A stretch of 64,000 nucleotides of DNA, taken from positions 124,001-188,000 of the forward strand of contig NZ_CABVPN010000010.1 of NCBI RefSeq assembly GCF_902499115.1. Direction: 5' to 3'. Shown here piece by piece: positions 60,499-64,000 of this stretch. Numbering within the stretch: the first letter of the stretch is position 1; every line of letters begins with the position of its first letter. The position numbers and the translations under genes were made by a program. The notes beneath the pieces are model-generated. The model worked only from the letters and a program-made list of their open reading frames with translations, did not search any database and was not told where the DNA came from. This stretch comes from Burkholderia diffusa (lineage in GTDB: Bacteria > Pseudomonadota > Gammaproteobacteria > Burkholderiales > Burkholderiaceae).

Positions 60499-60563
60499 TA
60501 TATTCGTGCTCATCGCTTGACCCGAGCCGCGGGCGATTTCCGGCCTGCCCCTATAATCGCCGC

Positions 60564-61004
60564 ATGGACAAGACTTACGAGAACCGGATCGGCTACCTGA
60601 TTTCCGATGTGGCCCGTCTGCAAGGACGCCTGTTCGACCGACGCGCGAAGCGCCTCGGACTGACGCGCGCGCAAAGCCGCGTCCTCGCATACCTGACGTG
60701 GAAGGGCGAGATGAATCAGGCACGGCTCGCGGAATGGCTCGAGATCACGCCGATCTCGCTGACGCGGCTGCTCGACCGGATGGAAGGCTGCGGGTGGATC
60801 GAACGCATCGCGAACGACGACGATCGCCGCGCGTTCGTGATCCGGCTGACCGACAAGTCGCGTGACATCTTTCCGCAGATGCTGGAGGTGGGCGACACTG
60901 TCACCGACGACGGGTTGCGCGGCTTCACGCGCGACGAGCGCGACACGCTCGTGCGCCTGCTCGGGCGCGTGCGCCACAACCTGATCGACAGCGGCGGCGA
61001 ATGA
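60564..61004 (+). CDS. MarR-family transcriptional regulator
   Basis: A protein of 146 residues, standard for MarR. The winged helix is clear: LGLTRAQSRVLAYLTWKGEMNQARLAEWLEITPISLTRLLDRMEGCGWIER (about residues 31-81) and the wing DDDRRAFVIRLTDKS. MarR dimers bind palindromes and release on binding aromatic ligands. It is divergent from the DHA2 efflux gene with a palindrome between them; it probably represses both genes. ATG 60564 is preceded by a weak purine-rich stretch. It is full length. Confidence 0.92.
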   Translation: MDKTYENRIGYLISDVARLQGRLFDRRAKRLGLTRAQSRVLAYLTWKGEMNQARLAEWLEITPISLTRLLDRMEGCGWIERIANDDDRRAFVIRLTDKSRDIFPQMLEVGDTVTDDGLRGFTRDERDTLVRLLGRVRHNLIDSGGE

Positions 61005-61150
61005 ACGCGGTGCGCGGTGCTCGACGACCCAGCGCCGCCAGCCCGAACGGTCGCGGCGACGCGGCGTGTCGGGACGTCGGGACGCGCGTCGGTTTCGGCG
61101 GGGGCATGGCGGTCCAGGCTTGTGTCGAACGAGTCGAGCGGCCATGTTGC

Positions 61151-61161
61151 AACTTCAAGTT
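61151..61161. promoter_or_regulatory. AACTT-C-AAGTT palindrome before merR gene
   Basis: The 11-bp palindrome AACTTCAAGTT lies 16 bp upstream of the MerR-type gene. MerR proteins bind such dyads within their promoters, so this may be an autoregulatory site. The rest of the promoter is not recognisable. Confidence 0.4.
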
Positions 61162-61176
61162 CACTCGAGATCGAGC

Positions 61177-61602
61177 ATGAGCCGTCTGGATATCGCCGAA
61201 GTCGCGCGCCGCTCGGGATTGCCCGCGTCGACGCTGCGCTACTACGAGGAAAAGGGATTGATCGCGCCGAACGGCCGTCACGGGCTGCGGCGCCAGTACG
61301 ACGAGTCGGTGCTGGAGCGTCTTGCGCTGATCGCGCTCGGCCGCGAGGCCGGCTTTTCGCTGGACGACATCCTCGCGATGTTCGGTGCGGACGGCCGGCC
61401 TGCGATCGATCGCGCGAAGCTCGACGACAAGGCCGACGAGCTCGATCGCACGATCCGCCGTCTCGGCGCGGTGCGCGACGCGTTGCGGCACGCGGCCGTC
61501 TGCCCGGCGCCGAGTCATCTCGAGTGTCCGTCGTTCCGCAAGCTGTTGCGCATCGTGGCGCATCGTCATCCGGCGCGCCGCACGAAGACGGAAGGCGCGT
61601 AA
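61177..61602 (+). CDS. MerR-family transcriptional regulator
   Basis: A protein of 141 residues. The N-terminal MerR winged helix is complete: LDIAEVARRSGLPASTLRYYEEKGLIAPNGRHGLRRQYDE (about residues 4-43), followed by a coiled-coil region (about 80-107). The C-terminal part has two cysteines (VCPAPSHLECPSF), which could bind metal or sense redox, but the spacing does not match SoxR, MerR or CueR. ATG 61177 is chosen; an ATG at 61144 would add eleven residues. No obvious target gene is adjacent: a MarR gene precedes it and an HhH protein gene is convergent. Confidence 0.88.
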   Translation: MSRLDIAEVARRSGLPASTLRYYEEKGLIAPNGRHGLRRQYDESVLERLALIALGREAGFSLDDILAMFGADGRPAIDRAKLDDKADELDRTIRRLGAVRDALRHAAVCPAPSHLECPSFRKLLRIVAHRHPARRTKTEGA

Positions 61603-61689
61603 GCGGTCAGGCGTTCCGGTTTGTCGAAGCGTGGGCGCTCGAGCGTGCCACGGGGCGGCCGTACTGCCGCGGCTGGCCTCCCGAGCGAC

Positions 61690-62568
61690 TCATCCCGCGT
61701 AATACACGCGGCATTCCATCTCGCGTCCGCGCACGATGCGTTTGCCGACGAGCGAGCCGAGCGTTTCGGTGACGACGGTCCGCTGGTTCTCGCATTGCAA
61801 CGCATCGTAGAAGTAGAGCGCGACCCAGTCCGCGGTGCGACCGGACGCCTGCGGACGCACGGGATACGGGCACAGCGCGGTGAAATGCCAGCCGCCTTTC
61901 GTCATGTGCATCACGGGCGGCTGAATGCTCACGTCCGCGTTCAGGCGACGTGACACGAGCGTGGGCAGGATGCCGGCGGCGGCCTTGTTGCGGTACAGGC
62001 GGTCGATGTAAAGCAGCAGTTCGACCGGCGGCTCGGTGCCGAGGCTGGCGTCGCGCGCGTGGCCTTGCCAGCGCCGGCGCCGGCTCAGCACGTCGTCGAG
62101 CGCCGCGCGGATGCCGGCCGCGCGCCGCGGGCCGACGCCCGGAATCGCGTCGAGTTGGCCGCTGCGGGCCGCGCGTTCAAGCTCCTCGAGCGTATCGATG
62201 TGCAATTGGTCGTGAATCCGCAACGCGAGCGCGTGGCCGATGCCCGGCACGGCTTCGAATGCGGACGTGCGCTCCGCGTCGCCGCGCAGCCGGTCGAGCA
62301 GCCGCCAGCGTCCCGTCACCAGCAGTTCGGCGATCGCCTGCGCGACGCCCGTGCCGATTTCCGGCAGTGCGCCGAGCGCATCGACGCCGCCCGCGTCGAA
62401 CCGCGTGCGGATACCGTCTTCGAGCGACTCGATCGTATCGGCCGATGCGCGGTAGGCGGCCACCCGATAAGGATTCGCGCCCTGGTCGGCAAGCAACTGC
62501 GCGGCCTCGCTCAAGCAGGCCGCGATCTGCCGGTTTTCCTCGTGTGTTTGGCCGATGGTCGTTTGCAT
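61690..62568 (-). CDS. helix-hairpin-helix protein with PolX-like N-terminus, no polymerase domain
   Basis: A protein of 292 residues. The first about 170 residues match the N-terminal 8-kDa-like and HhH part of bacterial DNA polymerase X: NRQIAACLSEAAQLLADQGANPYRVAAYRASADTIESL, LPEIGTGVAQAIAELL, FEAVPGIGHALALRI and LDAIPGVGPRRAAGIRAAL (two HhH motifs). The palm domain with its GS and DxD motifs is missing; instead about 110 residues of unknown fold follow (ELLLYIDRLYRNKAAAG, WVALYFYDAL). It probably binds DNA. ATG 62568 follows a weak AGG. Confidence 0.75.
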   Translation of the reverse strand: MQTTIGQTHEENRQIAACLSEAAQLLADQGANPYRVAAYRASADTIESLEDGIRTRFDAGGVDALGALPEIGTGVAQAIAELLVTGRWRLLDRLRGDAERTSAFEAVPGIGHALALRIHDQLHIDTLEELERAARSGQLDAIPGVGPRRAAGIRAALDDVLSRRRRWQGHARDASLGTEPPVELLLYIDRLYRNKAAAGILPTLVSRRLNADVSIQPPVMHMTKGGWHFTALCPYPVRPQASGRTADWVALYFYDALQCENQRTVVTETLGSLVGKRIVRGREMECRVYYAG

Positions 62569-62598
62569 GTGCGGAGCCTGGAGATGTGCAAACGGAAC

Positions 62599-62625
62599 GG
62601 ACCCGGTGCGCAACGCCCCGGGTCC
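62599..62625 (-). terminator. hairpin after sigma factor gene
   Basis: GGACCCGG (62599-62606) pairs perfectly with CCGGGTCC (62618-62625) with an 11-nt loop. It lies 130 bp beyond the sigma-factor stop and 31 bp before the HhH gene start on the minus strand. The T run is poor, so termination is likely rather than certain. Confidence 0.5.
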
Positions 62626-62754
62626 AAGTGTTATTTCAGCACATTGTCACGGCAAGCGACGAGCAAAATTTGATGCGCATCAATGACAAACGTTGCACGG
62701 GCGGGACCGGTCCGCGCACGTTCGTGCCGGCGTGCAGCACGAACGTGCGACCCG

Positions 62755-63999
62755 TTACGCGTCGAGGAACGACTGCGCGCCCTCGGCCTCCGCGGCCATG
62801 CGCAGCGTGGCGAGCGCGCGCTTCTCGATCTGCCGCACGCGTTCGCGCGACATCCCCGCGTCCTGAGCGATCGCATCGTAGGTGTCGGGTTCGGCACCGC
62901 CGAGGCCGAACCGCCGGCGCAGCACGTCAGCCTCGGCCGGCGTGACCGAGCGCAGCAGCGACGTCACGCATTCGCGCATGCGCGTGTCCGCCAGACGCTC
63001 GAACGGGCTCGCCGATGCCTGGTCCTCGAGGAGGTCGACCAGTCCGGTATCCGCGTCGGGCAGCGGCGTGTCGAGCGACAGCGGCTCGGCCGGCAGCGCG
63101 AGCACCGCGCGCAACTTGTCCTCGGCGAGCCCGGTCTCGGCGGCGAGTTCGGCCGGCGTCGCGCGGCGGCCCGTGCGCTGGCGCACGCGCAGCGCATGGC
63201 GTTGCACGCGCTGGTACTGGTCGCCGACGTGCACGGGCACGCGGATCGTGCGCGAGCGGTCGGCCACCGCGCGCGCGACCGCCTGCCGGATCCACCAGGT
63301 CGCGTAGGTCGAGAACTTGAAGCCGCGCCGGTATTCGAATTTCTCGATCGCGCGCATCAGGCCGAGGCAGCCGTCCTGCACGAGATCGGGCAGGTCGACA
63401 CCGCGGTTCATGTACTTGCGTGCGATCGACAGCACGAGGCGCAGGTTCGCCTCAAGCATCGCGCGCGTACCGTCACGCACTTTTTGCTGGCCGTCGCTCA
63501 GTGCGGCGCCGAGCGCGCGCCGCGCGACCGGGTCGAAGCACGCGGCGTCGGCGCACGCGGGGGCGTCCGTCCCGGCTGCGACCGGTGCGGCGGCGAGTGC
63601 GCGCAAGACGCGGCTCGCTTCGTCGACGGCCGGTGCAACCCATGCGAGCGAACCGAGCAGCGCGGCCAGACGGTTACGCGCGTCGCGATACTCGGCCGAA
63701 CGGCAGCCCTGCGCGTGCAATGCGTCGCGCACGGCCGCAATCGCGTCATACAGCGTGTCGTAGCGCGCAGGTGCCGGCGTGTCGCCTCCGCCGTCGTCGA
63801 CGTCATCGCCTTCGTTGGCGGCCGCGCCGGTTGAACGCGTTGCGGCATGGCGCGCCAGCAGCGCCTCGACGGCCGCCGGATAGCCGGCGAGCGCGTGCAG
63901 GATCTGATGGCGGCCCGTTTCGATCTCGCGGGCAAGCACGATTTCCTCCTCGCGCTTGAGCAGCGGCACCGCATGGATGCGCCGCATGTAGAGCGCGAG
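62755..63999 (-). CDS. sigma-70 family RNA polymerase sigma factor, 5' end cut by window
   Basis: At least 414 residues are visible; the frame is open to the right edge, reading LALYMRRIHAVPLLKREEEIVLAREIE, which is sigma region 1.2, so the true start lies outside. A poorly conserved segment (about residues 45-155) follows, as in RpoD-like factors but shorter. Region 2 is NLRLVLSIARKYMNRGVDLPDLVQDGCLGLMRAIEKFEYRRGFKFSTYATWWIRQA. Region 3 is present, and region 4 has RRRFGL and MSRERVRQIEKRALATLR. It is a second primary-like sigma factor (RpoD/RpoS relative), not an ECF factor. It would redirect RNA polymerase in the cytoplasm; its regulon is unknown. Confidence 0.9.
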   Translation of the reverse strand, partial: LALYMRRIHAVPLLKREEEIVLAREIETGRHQILHALAGYPAAVEALLARHAATRSTGAAANEGDDVDDGGGDTPAPARYDTLYDAIAAVRDALHAQGCRSAEYRDARNRLAALLGSLAWVAPAVDEASRVLRALAAAPVAAGTDAPACADAACFDPVARRALGAALSDGQQKVRDGTRAMLEANLRLVLSIARKYMNRGVDLPDLVQDGCLGLMRAIEKFEYRRGFKFSTYATWWIRQAVARAVADRSRTIRVPVHVGDQYQRVQRHALRVRQRTGRRATPAELAAETGLAEDKLRAVLALPAEPLSLDTPLPDADTGLVDLLEDQASASPFERLADTRMRECVTSLLRSVTPAEADVLRRRFGLGGAEPDTYDAIAQDAGMSRERVRQIEKRALATLRMAAEAEGAQSFLDA

Positions 64000-64000
64000 T

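Noticed and set aside
1..64000. CRISPR array, tRNA or rRNA genes, complete insertion sequence, integrase
   Set aside because: No regularly spaced repeats, no cloverleaf-like sequence ending in CCA, no transposase or integrase reading frame was seen.

Overview
The window is GC-rich, densely coded proteobacterial chromosome. Its gene content and protein sequences look like Burkholderia sensu stricto, probably the B. cepacia complex. The genus is inferred from recognised protein families and a complete poly-N-acetylglucosamine (pga) operon; no rRNA or tRNA is present to confirm it. I see no CRISPR array, intact insertion sequence, integrase or origin. The first gene (C45 acyltransferase/peptidase) and the last gene (sigma-70 factor) are cut by the window edges.

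Layout. 1-4 kb: a small catabolic-looking set (C45 family enzyme, class III aminotransferase, CMD-family protein) and a Pro/Ala-rich membrane-anchored protein. 4.1-6.5 kb: ahpC-ahpF peroxide defence, with a recognisable OxyR-type site abutting a sigma-70 promoter. 6.7-9.7 kb: a periplasmic amino-acid-binding protein, a DAACS-type symporter and an Asp/Glu-type racemase in one operon. 9.9-14 kb: a LysR regulator divergent from a binding protein, an ATC-hydrolase-family enzyme and a Zn carbamoylase; together these resemble the 2-aminothiazoline-4-carboxylate to N-carbamoyl-cysteine to cysteine route. 14-15 kb: a c-type cytochrome with a redox-enzyme-like N-terminus. 15.1-26.3 kb (minus strand): an extended pga operon. 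Two small proteins precede pgaA, pgaB, pgaC and pgaD, followed by a glmS paralogue that would supply GlcN-6-P and a translationally coupled exported protein.

28.7-39.5 kb: six genes encoding two circularly permuted ATP-grasp proteins (one fused to an alpha-E domain), one free alpha-E protein and three transglutaminase-like proteins. This is a predicted peptide-tagging/amidoligase system, with no Anbu peptidase in the window; one transglutaminase has Ser in place of the catalytic Cys. 40-43.3 kb: proline iminopeptidase, an acyltransferase-3 membrane enzyme and an exported unknown. 43.6-45.55 kb: a visibly AT-richer islet with a ParA-like ATPase and a SIR2-domain protein 3 nt apart, next to a degraded-looking stretch. 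This is the best candidate for an undescribed, probably defensive, module. 46.5-49 kb: a CBS-PAS-GGDEF-EAL protein that could connect c-di-GMP to the pga system.

49.4-56.7 kb (minus strand): a seven-gene operon in which six of the junctions between consecutive genes are ATGA-type overlaps, except one 36-nt gap. It encodes CDP-alcohol phosphatidyltransferase, a 2OG-Fe(II) oxygenase, a flippase-like membrane protein, a nucleotidyltransferase, PEP mutase fused to a second nucleotidyltransferase, phosphonopyruvate decarboxylase and PhnW. Together these suggest synthesis of 2-aminoethylphosphonate, its nucleotidyl activation and transfer to a lipid, possibly with hydroxylation. 57-64 kb: an acetate CoA-transferase, a DHA2 efflux pump divergent from its likely MarR regulator with a palindromic operator between them, a MerR regulator, a PolX-N-terminus-like HhH protein without polymerase domain, and a primary-like sigma factor.
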